In this document: one piece after another, positions 1 to 8,077 of the stretch | Position numbering within the stretch: the stretch's first letter is position 1 | Layout: the number at the start of each line of letters is the position of its first letter | Origin: an uncultured Victivallis sp. | Lineage (GTDB): Bacteria > Verrucomicrobiota > Lentisphaeria > Victivallales > Victivallaceae | DNA: 33,161 nucleotides | Direction: 5' to 3' | Assembly (NCBI GenBank): GCA_944389815.1 | Contig: CALXNS010000072.1 | Coordinates: forward strand, 1 to 33,161 | The notes under the pieces: generated by a model | What the model was told of the DNA's origin: nothing | What the model saw: only the letters and a program-made list of their open reading frames with translations | Databases searched by the model: none | Program-made: the position numbers and the translations under genes

Positions 1-1319
1 TCATTTACTACCTCGGATTGCCGCATGAAATCATGATTTGCGGAATCAATCTGCCGTGTTACATCATCATCGTGGTGATGTGTTTGACGCTGGCGCTTCT
101 GATCATCTGGCCGGCCGGCCGGATTTCGCTGTTGATCACCGACTGTCTTCAGGGGCTGCTTTCGTATCCGATTTTCGTGATGATCGTCGGATTCATCATT
201 CTGAAATTTTCCTGGGACGTCGACATTTCGCCGATTCTCTGGGATCGCGCGCCGGAACAGAGCTTCATCAATCCATACGATGTCTCCCAGCTGCGCGACT
301 TCAACATCTTTGCCTTGGTCGTGAGGACCACCAGCTCGATCATGAACCGCGCCAGCTGGATCGGCAACGACTCCTCCAACTCCGGCCGGACGCCGCACGA
401 ACAGAAGATGGCGGGGATTTTAGGCTCCTTCCGCAACGGCTTCGCGAATATGATGATTACGCTGGTGGCGATCGTGGTCATCGTCTTCATGAACAACGGC
501 ACCTTCGCAACACACAATGAACGCAACCAGTTCAATGTTAATAACAACGAGATTCGGCGCGAACTTTCCAACCGGGTCCTGGAGGAGGCGGTGAGCGATC
601 CGGAAACCCGCGCGACGGTTTCCGCGAAGATCGCCGCCATTCCGGATATGGTTCACAAGATCGGCGAGGACAAACCGTTGTCGCAGACGGAAAATCTCGA
701 TACGGTTTATTTCTCGACGGTTCGGAAGGCGCTCGGCGATTCCCCGGAGGGGCGGTATGAATTCCAGCAGTACCGGACGCTCTATCAGCAGATGATGATG
801 CCGGTGGTGTTGAGTCAGATTTTTCCGGTTGGACTGCTCGGACTCTTCTGTCTGCTGATGGTCATGCTGCTGGTTTCGACGGATGACTCACGCATTTTCA
901 ATGCGGCCGGGTGTCTGGTTCAGGATGTGATTCTGCCGTTCTACAAAGGGCGTCTCTCGCCGAAGAAACATCTGTTGCTGCTGCGTCTCTCTTCACTCGG
1001 AGTGACGCTCTTCTTTCTGGTGGTGACGCTCTTCTTCGAGCAGTTGGATTACATCAACATGTTCACGACGATCATGTGTGCATTGTGGCTCGGCGGAGCG
1101 GGACCGATCATGATCGGCGGGTTGTATACCCGGTTCGGAAATCTGACCGGAGCGTGGTGTGCGATCATTTTCGGTTCCGGCACGTCGCTGCTCGGATTGA
1201 TTGCACAGCGCAACTGGACGTTGTCGATCTATCCGTGGCTTGAGAGAGTCGGCATGACTGAATCGCTCAATAATTTTCTGTTGACGGTCTCGTCGCCGTT
1301 CGAACCATGGATTCACTGA
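1..1319 (+). CDS. Sodium:solute symporter (SSS family), main membrane part; 5' end outside window
   Basis: The reading frame is open from base 3 at the left edge, so the N-terminus is missing. About 438 residues are visible. They hold several hydrophobic helices, a soluble loop of roughly 100 residues (about 165-265), and a C-terminal helical group with Gly-rich segments such as LWLGGAGPIMIGGLYTRFGN, which is typical of late helices in Na+/solute symporters. Members of this family import sugars, amino acids or carboxylates with Na+ across the inner membrane; the substrate cannot be read from the sequence. The frame ends at TGA 1317-1319, but after only one more codon an ATG (1323) opens the next frame in the same register. 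That frame carries the tail domain usually fused to these long symporters. Family call confident; substrate unknown. Confidence 0.85.
   Translation, partial: IYYLGLPHEIMICGINLPCYIIIVVMCLTLALLIIWPAGRISLLITDCLQGLLSYPIFVMIVGFIILKFSWDVDISPILWDRAPEQSFINPYDVSQLRDFNIFALVVRTTSSIMNRASWIGNDSSNSGRTPHEQKMAGILGSFRNGFANMMITLVAIVVIVFMNNGTFATHNERNQFNVNNNEIRRELSNRVLEEAVSDPETRATVSAKIAAIPDMVHKIGEDKPLSQTENLDTVYFSTVRKALGDSPEGRYEFQQYRTLYQQMMMPVVLSQIFPVGLLGLFCLLMVMLLVSTDDSRIFNAAGCLVQDVILPFYKGRLSPKKHLLLLRLSSLGVTLFFLVVTLFFEQLDYINMFTTIMCALWLGGAGPIMIGGLYTRFGNLTGAWCAIIFGSGTSLLGLIAQRNWTLSIYPWLERVGMTESLNNFLLTVSSPFEPWIH
1317..1319 (+). other. In-frame TGA splitting the symporter gene
   Basis: This TGA is followed by C and then, in the same frame, CGG and ATG 1323. 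Residues before it (PFEPWIH) and after it (RMDPVKFPINS) read as continuous protein. No Shine-Dalgarno-like sequence precedes ATG 1323. UGA-C is known as a leaky stop context. It may be a real nonsense mutation, a site of read-through or re-initiation, or a sequence error. Confidence 0.6.
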
Positions 1320-1322
1320 CGG

Positions 1323-1856
1323 ATGGATCCGGTGAAATTCCCGATCAATTCGTATGAGATTTTTTTCATTTCGATGATATTGTCGATCAGCGGTTACGTT
1401 ATTGGTTCGTATCTCACCTACAAGCCGTATGATCTGGATCGCCTTCTGCACCGCGGCAAATACAGCGACGGTACGGAGCTGCCGCGCGAACCGTGGACGT
1501 TGCATACGGTGTTCCGCAAACTGATCGGCATCACGCCGGAGTACACCCGTGGCGACCGTTTCGTGGCCTATGCGCTTTTCGCCTATTCGTTCATCTATCA
1601 GTTACTGTTGATTTTCGTTGTGGTAATCATCTGGAATTTCTTTGATCCGTGGCCGAAGAAGTGGTGGAATTCGTATTTCTACATCGTGACGCTGATCGTG
1701 CCGGGAATCATTGCAAGCATCTCGACGGTCTGGTTCATGATTGGAGGCATTCTCGATACCAGACGGCTCTTCATCGATCTCTCCAAACGGGTGGACGACC
1801 CGTTGGACAACGGTCAGGTCACGCCGGGCGAGGGCGAAGTGCCGACGAAGGAATAA
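1323..1856 (+). CDS. C-terminal tail domain of the sodium:solute symporter, separated by an in-frame stop
   Basis: This 177-residue protein begins with a membrane helix (about residues 12-32), followed by the conserved tail motif YKPYDLDRLLHRGKY, then two further helices (about 83-105 and 118-143) and a short hydrophilic C-terminus. In long SSS symporters of Lentisphaerota and Planctomycetota this tail is normally joined to the transporter core (recalled, not searched). It is in the same frame as the upstream gene and starts three bases after its stop codon, with no convincing ribosome-binding site of its own. It is therefore probably the 3' half of one transporter gene rather than an independent gene. 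If expressed separately it would need re-initiation at the stop. Confidence 0.7.
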   Translation: MDPVKFPINSYEIFFISMILSISGYVIGSYLTYKPYDLDRLLHRGKYSDGTELPREPWTLHTVFRKLIGITPEYTRGDRFVAYALFAYSFIYQLLLIFVVVIIWNFFDPWPKKWWNSYFYIVTLIVPGIIASISTVWFMIGGILDTRRLFIDLSKRVDDPLDNGQVTPGEGEVPTKE

Positions 1857-1887
1857 TCGATCAGATTGCGGCGTGAAACGCGCATCG

Positions 1888-1926
1888 AGCCGGAAGAGGG
1901 GAGTCTCTTTCCCGGCTTTGTTTTTT
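1888..1926 (+). terminator. Rho-independent terminator of the symporter gene
   Basis: The arms AGCCGG-AAGAG (1888-1898) and CTCTT-CCGGCT (ending 1917) form a stem with a small bulge. It is followed by TTTG and six T residues (1918-1926). It lies 31 bases after the symporter stop codon. Confidence 0.75.
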
Positions 1927-2003
1927 GTGTGGGGGTGCCCCTTCCTGATGAGTGGGAGTGAAGGGCACTGCACCCGGAAATCAATAATCAATGGTTGAAA
2001 CTG

Positions 2004-2040
2004 GCGGGGGGGCGGAGTGAAAATTCTCCGTCCCCCCCGC
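2004..2040. terminator. Strong GC hairpin between convergent genes
   Basis: A run of seven G (2006-2012) pairs with a run of seven C (2032-2038). The stem extends inward through CGGAG/CTCCG with one bulged T, and the loop is 8 bases. It sits 28 bases after the end of the leftward five-gene operon. No T-tract follows on either strand, so it may act as a 3'-end stabilising structure or a Rho-assisted terminator rather than a classical intrinsic one. Confidence 0.5.
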
Positions 2041-2067
2041 TGTCGGTATTTCCCTGAGCGAATCTGC

Positions 2068-2664
2068 TCAGAATAACTTTGCGCGGCGGAAAATCAGCAG
2101 CACCGCGTTGCTTCTGACATTGGGCTGAAGTCCGGTGACGTATTCGTCTTTGCCGAAATTCGGATGCACGGTTTCCGTTTCCGGAACACAGGCAACCAGT
2201 TCCCAGCCGGCCTCGCTCTCCAGAGTACTGGTCAAGTTCGTGAGGTTGATGGGCGAAGGCTTGAAATCCTCCAGCGAGAAACTTGATGTAGACTCGCCGG
2301 AAACGCGTTTCACCTTATATTCCCATCGCCGCCCCGGATAGAGAAGCACCAGCAGCACCAGATTGACCAGCAGCAATGCGATGAGCACGGCGGGCAGCCA
2401 TCCCGGAAGCTGGATTTTTCCGGCAGGAGTTGAAGTCGGCGGCACCGTCGCCGCAGACGAATGCCGGGGCGTGGGCGTTACTACCGGGCGCGGGGTGACA
2501 ATCGGGGTTTTCGAAACGATGACCGAAGAACTTGAAGGCTCCTGATCCGGCTGGACGAGGATTTCCTCGCCGCAGAAGGGGCAGGGCGCCTGCTGTCCAA
2601 TTGCCTCTTCTTCGGTTTCAATGACTTCGTTGCAACTGGGACAATGGAAACAGAACATACTCAT
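2068..2664 (-). CDS. Zinc-ribbon, single-membrane-helix protein with DUF4177-like C-terminus
   Basis: The protein has 198 residues. The N-terminus (MSMFCFHCPSCNEVIET) and a second Cys pair (CPFC, about residue 28) make a CxxC...CxxC zinc ribbon. A Ser/Pro/Thr-rich linker follows (about 40-85), then one membrane helix (about 87-107). The outer domain starts WEYKVKRV and contains EAGWELVACVPE, the pattern of DUF4177-type small domains. The start is ATG 2664 because GAGGAG lies nine bases upstream; an in-frame GTG at 2697 lacks such a site. It is the last gene of the operon, 29 bases after the DUF1835 gene. The function is unknown; the layout resembles envelope proteins with a metal-binding cytosolic tip. 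The domain likeness is from recognition only. Confidence 0.75.
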   Translation of the reverse strand: MSMFCFHCPSCNEVIETEEEAIGQQAPCPFCGEEILVQPDQEPSSSSVIVSKTPIVTPRPVVTPTPRHSSAATVPPTSTPAGKIQLPGWLPAVLIALLLVNLVLLVLLYPGRRWEYKVKRVSGESTSSFSLEDFKPSPINLTNLTSTLESEAGWELVACVPETETVHPNFGKDEYVTGLQPNVRSNAVLLIFRRAKLF

Positions 2665-2693
2665 CAGACATTTCTCCTCATGTGTTATATCGA

Positions 2694-3245
2694 TCACTTA
2701 TTCCATTGCGACAGAAGTTGTTCCGGCGCTGTTCCATGCAGGTAGTTTTCCCATTCCGCCGCTCCGTAATCCAGTTCCCGCCGTGAAAGAATCCACGCGG
2801 AATTCCGGCAACGGATGAACGCTTCCGCATCCCACACGGTGTCCTCGAATACCAATTCAAGAGTGGGCCGTTCCTGCTGATGCGCGAAAAGAAAGAGCAG
2901 CCGGCAGAGCATGCTCCGATCGAAGGGGCAGTAATCGAACCACAGCCGGACTCGATCCGCGGCGGTGAAACTTGTCAGGCGCTGCTGCATGGAACGCAAT
3001 TCAGCAAAGATGGCTTCACGGGTGTATTCCGGCGCAATTTTGTGCAGTTCCTCCGCCCGGATCCGTGCGAAGGCTTCCAAATCGTCGGTCTCCGGAATGG
3101 TTCCCGAGAGATAATTTTCGCGCCAGACCAGCGTGTGACCCGGCATCCCGGCGTCGCGCCATCCTTTCAGCGCACAGTCGCCATTGAGAATGTTCCACGA
3201 ATTTGCGGCGGTTACGGTGCCGCTGTCAGTTGCGAATGATTTCAT
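2694..3245 (-). CDS. DUF1835 domain-containing protein
   Basis: The protein has 183 residues. The segment [35 protein letters not shown] (quoted in parts: [23 protein letters not shown]; residues about 19-52) matches the DUF1835 signature, in which a nucleotide-like loop is followed by a conserved LVWRD/E motif. The rest is acidic and helical, with a C-terminal [15 protein letters not shown] segment. The gene overlaps the upstream macro-domain gene by 20 bases and has only a weak ribosome-binding site, which suggests translational coupling. No biochemical function is established for this family as far as I know. Pairing with an ADP-ribose-binding macro domain hints at a role in nucleotide or ADP-ribose turnover, but this is inference. 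Confidence 0.75.
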   Translation of the reverse strand: MKSFATDSGTVTAANSWNILNGDCALKGWRDAGMPGHTLVWRENYLSGTIPETDDLEAFARIRAEELHKIAPEYTREAIFAELRSMQQRLTSFTAADRVRLWFDYCPFDRSMLCRLLFLFAHQQERPTLELVFEDTVWDAEAFIRCRNSAWILSRRELDYGAAEWENYLHGTAPEQLLSQWNK

Positions 3246-3738
3246 CTTTGCACAATTTCTTGTAAATCGAGAATTGCCGCTCGGAAAAACAGCAGAAAAT
3301 CACCACTTCCGGCAACGGTTCACTCCAGTTGCGCACCGCGTCGACGGCGATCCGCGCCGCGGCCTCTTCCGGAAAACGGTACGCTCCGGTGGAAATCGCC
3401 GGAAACGCCACACTGCGGCAACCGAAGTTTGCGGCAACTTTCAGACAATTGACGTAACAGTTGCGCAGAAGTTCCGCTTCTCCCGCCGTTCCGCCATGCC
3501 AGATTGGCCCCGGCGTGTGAATCACGTAACGCGCCGGCAGCCGGAAGCCCGGCGTGAGTTTCGCCTCGCCGGTTCGGCAGCCGCCGAGCGGGCGGCACGC
3601 TTCCAGAAGTTCCGGTCCGGCGGCCCGGTGGATGGCGCCGTCAACACCGCCGCCGCCGAGCAGCGAACAGTTTGCGGCGTTGACGATCGCATCGACCTGC
3701 AAGGTGGTGATGTCACATTGCCGTATTTGAATATTCAT
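3226..3738 (-). CDS. Macro-domain protein, probable ADP-ribose / O-acetyl-ADP-ribose deacetylase
   Basis: The protein has 170 residues and is a single macro domain. Conserved elements are [23 protein letters not shown] (in parts: [22 protein letters not shown]; about residues 15-42), which forms the ADP-ribose pocket; [10 protein letters not shown] (about 70-79); and [15 protein letters not shown] (about 109-123), the phosphate-binding loop. These match the YmdB/MacroD class that hydrolyses O-acetyl-ADP-ribose or removes ADP-ribose from proteins. I chose ATG 3738 since the domain begins immediately there, although the frame continues to 3789 inside the upstream prenyl synthase gene. It overlaps the downstream DUF1835 gene by 20 bases. 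Family call is secure; substrate is inferred. Confidence 0.9.
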   Translation of the reverse strand: MNIQIRQCDITTLQVDAIVNAANCSLLGGGGVDGAIHRAAGPELLEACRPLGGCRTGEAKLTPGFRLPARYVIHTPGPIWHGGTAGEAELLRNCYVNCLKVAANFGCRSVAFPAISTGAYRFPEEAAARIAVDAVRNWSEPLPEVVIFCCFSERQFSIYKKLCKDEIIRN

Positions 3739-3743
3739 GCTGT

Positions 3744-4808
3744 TTACCGTTCGCGGTTGATGAGGAAATTGATCAAGTCGATCAGGCACTGGCGGTAGAT
3801 GTTGTCCGGGAATTCGCGCAGCAGATTGCGGGCGCGTTCCGCAAGCTGGGCGGTTTCCGCGTCGATCATGGCCGTCGCGCCAGAATCGTGCATGATGCGC
3901 CGCACGGTATCGAGGTCGGTCGGCGAATATTCCGCGCGTCCGATCAGGTCGGTCAGAACGGCTTTGTCTTCTCCGGAGGCCATCTGTAATGTGGTCAGAA
4001 GAAGAATGGTCGCTTTCCCTTCACGCAGATCCGCCCCCAGCGGTTTCCCGAGCGAACTGTAGTCGCCGAAAAGCCCGAGATAATCGTCCCGCAGCTGAAA
4101 TGCGATTCCGGCGGCGGCGGCGAATTCCCCGAGGATCTTCACCTCTTCCGGTTCCGCCGAATCGGTGTTGAGTGCGATCATCGCGCCCGCTTCGGCGCAG
4201 AAACGGAGCAGCGCCCCGGTCTTGAGGTAGAGCATTTCGCGGATCTGCGATGCGGAAAGTTCCGTAATCGGCCGCAGCGAAAACTCCACATCGAGCGCCT
4301 CGCCGGTAATCAGAGCGGCATTGGCCAGTTTCTGCAGTTTTCTGGAGAGCGCCAGCACCACCCGGGGCGGGACGCCGTGTTCGACGGAGCGGAGCAGAAG
4401 ATCGTTGGCCCACCCCTGTTGAAGATCGCCCGCGAGAATGGCGAAATCCCGTCCGGACCGTTCCCGAGCTTCGTCGTCGAGCGGAAATTGTTTCATCTCT
4501 TCTGCGAGCGTCACATGGCAGGTGGGGGCGCCGCGCCGGGAGACGTCCCGGTCGATGATGTCGTCGTGAACCAGCGTCCAGTTGTGGAACACTTCGGCGG
4601 CGGCGGCCGGATAAAGGGCGGCTTCTTCGCTGCCGCCGAGCATGGCGCAGCTCCAGATCAGCAGCGCCGGGCGGATGCGTTTTCCGCCGCGTCCCGGGTA
4701 ATCGCGCACCGCGGACCGGAGATATTCCGGGCGGACGGATTCCGGAAAAGGATCGTTGCGAATGAGTTCGTCAATCTCCCGGGCGACTTTCCGTAGATAA
4801 TCGATCAT
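3744..4808 (-). CDS. Polyprenyl (farnesyl/geranylgeranyl) diphosphate synthase
   Basis: The protein has 354 residues. It condenses isopentenyl diphosphate with allylic diphosphates to make a short-chain prenyl diphosphate for quinone, carotenoid or cell-wall lipid synthesis. The first Asp-rich motif is DDIID (residues 82-86). The second region, [13 protein letters not shown] (237-249) followed by [12 protein letters not shown], resembles archaeal-type GGPP synthases. GGKRIRPAL (41-49) binds the diphosphate. A Trp occupies the fifth position before the first motif, and a bulky residue there usually limits chain length, so a C15-C20 product is likely. The start overlaps the phosphofructokinase stop by four bases (ATGA), indicating translational coupling. 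Exact product length is not decided by sequence. Confidence 0.92.
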   Translation of the reverse strand: MIDYLRKVAREIDELIRNDPFPESVRPEYLRSAVRDYPGRGGKRIRPALLIWSCAMLGGSEEAALYPAAAAEVFHNWTLVHDDIIDRDVSRRGAPTCHVTLAEEMKQFPLDDEARERSGRDFAILAGDLQQGWANDLLLRSVEHGVPPRVVLALSRKLQKLANAALITGEALDVEFSLRPITELSASQIREMLYLKTGALLRFCAEAGAMIALNTDSAEPEEVKILGEFAAAAGIAFQLRDDYLGLFGDYSSLGKPLGADLREGKATILLLTTLQMASGEDKAVLTDLIGRAEYSPTDLDTVRRIMHDSGATAMIDAETAQLAERARNLLREFPDNIYRQCLIDLINFLINRER

Positions 4809-6136
4809 TTTTCCTTTCCTTCCTCCTGATTTTCCGCAACGGGATCCGGCGTGAAACTGGTACTGGCCTTGACGAAGGTCCAGAGCGGGCTGGTCAATTC
4901 GATCTTCTTGCGCTGCCGGGTGGCGAGCGCGATCGGCACATGGGTGAATTGGCCGGCCCAGTGGCCGACGACGACATCGGTGCGGCCGCTCATCGCCGCA
5001 TGAACCGCATTCTGAGCGAGCATCGCGCAGAAAACCGCGTCGGAGCCGTGAGCCGGGACGCTCCGCACGGTGTAAGAGGTGTCGAAATATTTGATGTTCA
5101 CCTCGGTGTTGCGTTCGTCAAAATAACGTTTGATTTCAGATTTCAGCAACACTCCGATATCTTTTTTGAGCAGGTTTCCGGATGCGTCATATTGATCGTT
5201 TCCTTCGGGGAAAAGTTCCTGTCCGGCGCCTTCGGCAACCATGATGACCGCATGGCTCTTCGCCTGCATGCGGCGGAAAAGATGCGGAAGGAAGGCGTTC
5301 GGTCCGTCGCCGTCGAGAACGAATTTGCACTCCGGAACCAGGCAGTAATTGATGTAGGAATTCGCCAGCGACGCATAAGCTGCAATGAAACCGGAATCGC
5401 GCCCCATCACCTTGATCAGACCGATGCCGTTGTAAGCTCCTTTCGCTTCGCTGTGCGCGCATGAAGCGAAGGTTCCCGCCGTGTAGACCGCGGTTTCGAA
5501 ACCGAACGATTTGTCGATGAAACCGATATCGTTGTCGATGGTTTTGGGAATGCCGACAATGCTGATCGGCAGTTCGCGTTTCGCCGCCTCCAGCGCCAGA
5601 TCGTGGGCGCACCGGAGCGTGCCGTCGCCGCCGATGCAGAAGAGCAGATTGATGTTCATGCGCGAAAGGGTGTCGATCATCTGGGCGGTATCCTCCTCGC
5701 CGCGCGACGATCCGAGAATTGAACCGCCCTGCATATGGATGTCGTCGGTATTGTCTTCATTGAGTTCGATCGGCGCGAAATTGCTGCCCGGCGCAAGCCC
5801 GCGGAATCCGTAACGGATTCCGTGTACGATCGGCACATGATAAACGCTTTTGAGCGTCAATGTCAGAAACTTGATTACGTCATTGAGTCCGGGGCACAAC
5901 CCTCCTGCTGTCAGAATTGCCGCCCGGCTCCAGGCCGGATCGTGGTAGATTTTCTCCCGTGGGCCGGCCGTCTCGAATGCGGGAAGCTCCTCGCCGCGCC
6001 GTTGATATTCCACGATGCGGTCGAGGTTGGTTTCGTAGGTGACGGCGGCATTGTCGGGGGTGAATTCCGTGTTGCGCAACGGCGAGGGAAGGGTTGCGTC
6101 GCCGAGGCGCGCGATGGCGAAATCCGAACTTTTCAT
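4805..6136 (-). CDS. 6-phosphofructokinase, plant-like (group III) type
   Basis: The protein has 443 residues. It phosphorylates fructose 6-phosphate in glycolysis. The long N-terminus before the Rossmann core, with AGPREKIY (57-64) and TAGGLCPGLNDVI (76-88), is characteristic of the plant-like/spirochaete PFK group. Key motifs are GGDGT (169-173), PKTIDND (197-203) and MGRDSGF (244-250). A Gly in GGDGT is typical of ATP users, whereas Lys in PKTIDND is shared with pyrophosphate enzymes; together they are the combination seen in plant-like ATP-PFKs. ATP dependence is therefore likely but not certain. It is the first gene of a five-gene leftward operon. A candidate promoter (TTGCTA-16-TATTTT) lies just upstream. 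Confidence 0.92.
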   Translation of the reverse strand: MKSSDFAIARLGDATLPSPLRNTEFTPDNAAVTYETNLDRIVEYQRRGEELPAFETAGPREKIYHDPAWSRAAILTAGGLCPGLNDVIKFLTLTLKSVYHVPIVHGIRYGFRGLAPGSNFAPIELNEDNTDDIHMQGGSILGSSRGEEDTAQMIDTLSRMNINLLFCIGGDGTLRCAHDLALEAAKRELPISIVGIPKTIDNDIGFIDKSFGFETAVYTAGTFASCAHSEAKGAYNGIGLIKVMGRDSGFIAAYASLANSYINYCLVPECKFVLDGDGPNAFLPHLFRRMQAKSHAVIMVAEGAGQELFPEGNDQYDASGNLLKKDIGVLLKSEIKRYFDERNTEVNIKYFDTSYTVRSVPAHGSDAVFCAMLAQNAVHAAMSGRTDVVVGHWAGQFTHVPIALATRQRKKIELTSPLWTFVKASTSFTPDPVAENQEEGKEK

Positions 6137-6179
6137 CTGATCAAATCCTCACTTCGCAAAAAAAACTTTACTTGAGCTT

Positions 6180-6207
6180 AAAATACAGTGATTCCGGAAA
6201 ATAGCAA
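6180..6207 (-). promoter_or_regulatory. Candidate sigma-70 promoter of the phosphofructokinase operon
   Basis: On the minus strand, TTGCTA (6207-6202) and TATTTT (6185-6180) are separated by 16 bases. The expected leader is about 40 bases before ATG 6136. Confidence 0.45.
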
Positions 6208-6276
6208 CCTGCCGGACTGGATTTTTCACGGCTTTTGAAGTATATTTTAGAAATTTTCTGAAAAAGGATCTCTATT

Positions 6277-7974
6277 TTGGCCGATCAAAAAACTTCCGAC
6301 GGTGCGATTCGTCGATTTCTGCAACTTGTTTTTGCGATTCTGTTGCCCGGGTTCTGGCTGGCGACGGCATTGGGCGATCCCTTTGCTCCGCACAACGTCG
6401 CCGAACTCGCATTTATTGCCGCATCGGGAGTTGCCGTTGCCGTATGGGCGATCGCACGCGGATATTTCCGCGGCCCGGGAATGGCGATCATGGCTCTGCT
6501 GGGATATGCGCTGCTGACGGGAGGGCGGTTCGCACCGCTGGCGGCGGGGATGTTCACCGGGGCACTGCTTTCCGCTGAGGAACTTAGGCGGTACCGCGGA
6601 TGGTTCGGAGCCGCATTCGCCGCCGGAGTTGTCGGGTGTGCCGGCGGATTCGTCGACGCGGGCGTGGAGATGATTCTGTATCCATTGGTGCTGGCGGTTT
6701 TTCTCTGCCGGGGGGTGCGGAAAATCCGCTGGTACAGTTGTATTTTTTTGATTTTGCTCATGCCGCCGGCGTCGATGTTTCTCGCCTGGAACCGTTGCGC
6801 GCCGCCGGTGGATATGAGCCGAACCGGCACTTCGGTGCCTCCTGCGCTGCCGGCGTCGCTGCTGCCGCGCGACGGCGCGCGGCGAATCCTCTTTCTTTCC
6901 AATCTGATGTCCCGGCTTCCCGGCGTCTGGTGCGCGCTTCCCTATGTGGACGAAGTGATCGCCGTCTGGCCGGGAGGAACGCTCATCCGCGGCGATTCGT
7001 GGTCGAAGATGCATGTGCTTGCCGGACCGCCGGGCAAGATGGCGCGTCAGGCTGGCGAAGGGTTCGATCTGATCTTCGTCGAGGCGCTGCCGTCGGCGGG
7101 AGAACCGGCGCGGCGGGAATTTTTCTCGGCGCTTTCAAGCCAGCTCAAACCGGATGCCGGAGTGCTGGTCGTCCCCGTCGAATACGCCCGGGAAGTTCCT
7201 GATCTCGGCGACCAGTTGCTGTTGCCCGGCGGGGAGGGGAAATTCATTGCCGTCGGGAAGAAACTTGACCGGCGGGCCGAGTTGCTGGATGCAAAACTTC
7301 AGACGCTGCAGAAAGAGTACGCCGGTGAAGCGGTCGTCATGCCGCCCGGAATCTTCTCCGCCCTTTATGAGGATGCCGCGGAACCGGAGGACGAATGGGG
7401 TGTCGCGCCGCCGCCGTCTCAGTCGGAACCCGGGACGCGGTCCGCGGCAGGAACCGTTTTTTCTCTGTGGGGTAAATTTGTGCTGCTGGCAGCTGCGTGG
7501 CTGGTGTGCCGGTTGATTTTATTGCGGAAGGGGTGCGGATATCATGCCGCTGCGACGGCGGAGAGTTTCGGGGCATTGACTCTGATCGTCCTCACCGCCG
7601 CCACTGAACTGGAGATGCGGGAGTTGACCGGCGGAATTATGCCGAATGCCGCGCTGGGATTGTTCGGCTTGAGTGTTATCCCGTTTGTGCTGCGTTCGTT
7701 GCGCGGCGAACAAATTCTGATTGCAGCAGGAGCGCTGTTGCCGTTTGCCGTGCCGGGGGCCTGGCTGGCGGCGGCCGCGATTCCCGCGGCGCTCGCCACG
7801 GCGGAAACGGGCGAAAGATGCCGGCGGGAGACGCAGCTTCCTGAGGCGGTATTCATATTGCGCGCCGCTGTCGGCGTGATTGCCGGCGCGGTGCTTTTCC
7901 GTTTTCTCAACGACGACCCGTTGGCCGCGCTCACTTTTGCGTTGCTGCTGCGGCTGAGCCGGGTGGTGCGTTGA
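6277..7974 (+). CDS. Polytopic membrane protein with degenerate spermidine-synthase-like central domain
   Basis: The protein has 565 residues. Roughly five membrane helices (residues about 12-175) are followed by a soluble alpha/beta domain (about 200-350) and then four or five more helices (about 390-560). The middle part has the order of strands seen in membrane-linked spermidine synthase-like proteins: RILFLSNL, VDEVIAVWPGG, GFDLIFVEALP, LKPDAGVLVVPVEYA. The Gly-rich nucleotide loop and the acidic residues that bind S-adenosylmethionine or decarboxylated SAM are not evident, so activity is doubtful. The start is TTG 6277, supported by AAGGA seven bases upstream; no ATG occurs near the N-terminus. 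The gene stands alone between divergent and convergent neighbours. The family assignment is tentative; a plain hypothetical membrane protein is the alternative. Confidence 0.75.
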   Translation: MADQKTSDGAIRRFLQLVFAILLPGFWLATALGDPFAPHNVAELAFIAASGVAVAVWAIARGYFRGPGMAIMALLGYALLTGGRFAPLAAGMFTGALLSAEELRRYRGWFGAAFAAGVVGCAGGFVDAGVEMILYPLVLAVFLCRGVRKIRWYSCIFLILLMPPASMFLAWNRCAPPVDMSRTGTSVPPALPASLLPRDGARRILFLSNLMSRLPGVWCALPYVDEVIAVWPGGTLIRGDSWSKMHVLAGPPGKMARQAGEGFDLIFVEALPSAGEPARREFFSALSSQLKPDAGVLVVPVEYAREVPDLGDQLLLPGGEGKFIAVGKKLDRRAELLDAKLQTLQKEYAGEAVVMPPGIFSALYEDAAEPEDEWGVAPPPSQSEPGTRSAAGTVFSLWGKFVLLAAAWLVCRLILLRKGCGYHAAATAESFGALTLIVLTAATELEMRELTGGIMPNAALGLFGLSVIPFVLRSLRGEQILIAAGALLPFAVPGAWLAAAAIPAALATAETGERCRRETQLPEAVFILRAAVGVIAGAVLFRFLNDDPLAALTFALLLRLSRVVR

Positions 7975-8051
7975 GCCGGAATTTGTGTTTGTAATTGGTG
8001 CGCCTGACACGGGGACGGGATGGCGACGGCTTTTTTTATTTGCTCCGAACG

Positions 8052-8077
8052 TGGCTTCAGCGCATGGCTTCAGCGCA
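8052..8077. repeat. 13-bp tandem duplication at the 3' end of the nanA-type gene
   Basis: TGGCTTCAGCGCA occurs twice in immediate succession (8052-8064 and 8065-8077). The rightmost copy contains the lyase stop codon and last codons; the other copy is untranslated. It probably arose by slippage and leaves the protein unchanged. Confidence 0.8.

Noticed and set aside
1317..1319. Selenocysteine insertion at the in-frame TGA
   Set aside because: Symporters have no known selenocysteine, no cysteine is expected at this place and I see no clear SECIS-like stem-loop directly after the codon.
6247..7014. Long open frame on the minus strand opposite the membrane protein gene
   Set aside because: Its translation is rich in Arg, Pro, Gln and His with no domain, typical of an antisense frame in GC-rich coding DNA; the plus-strand frame has membrane helices and a ribosome-binding site.
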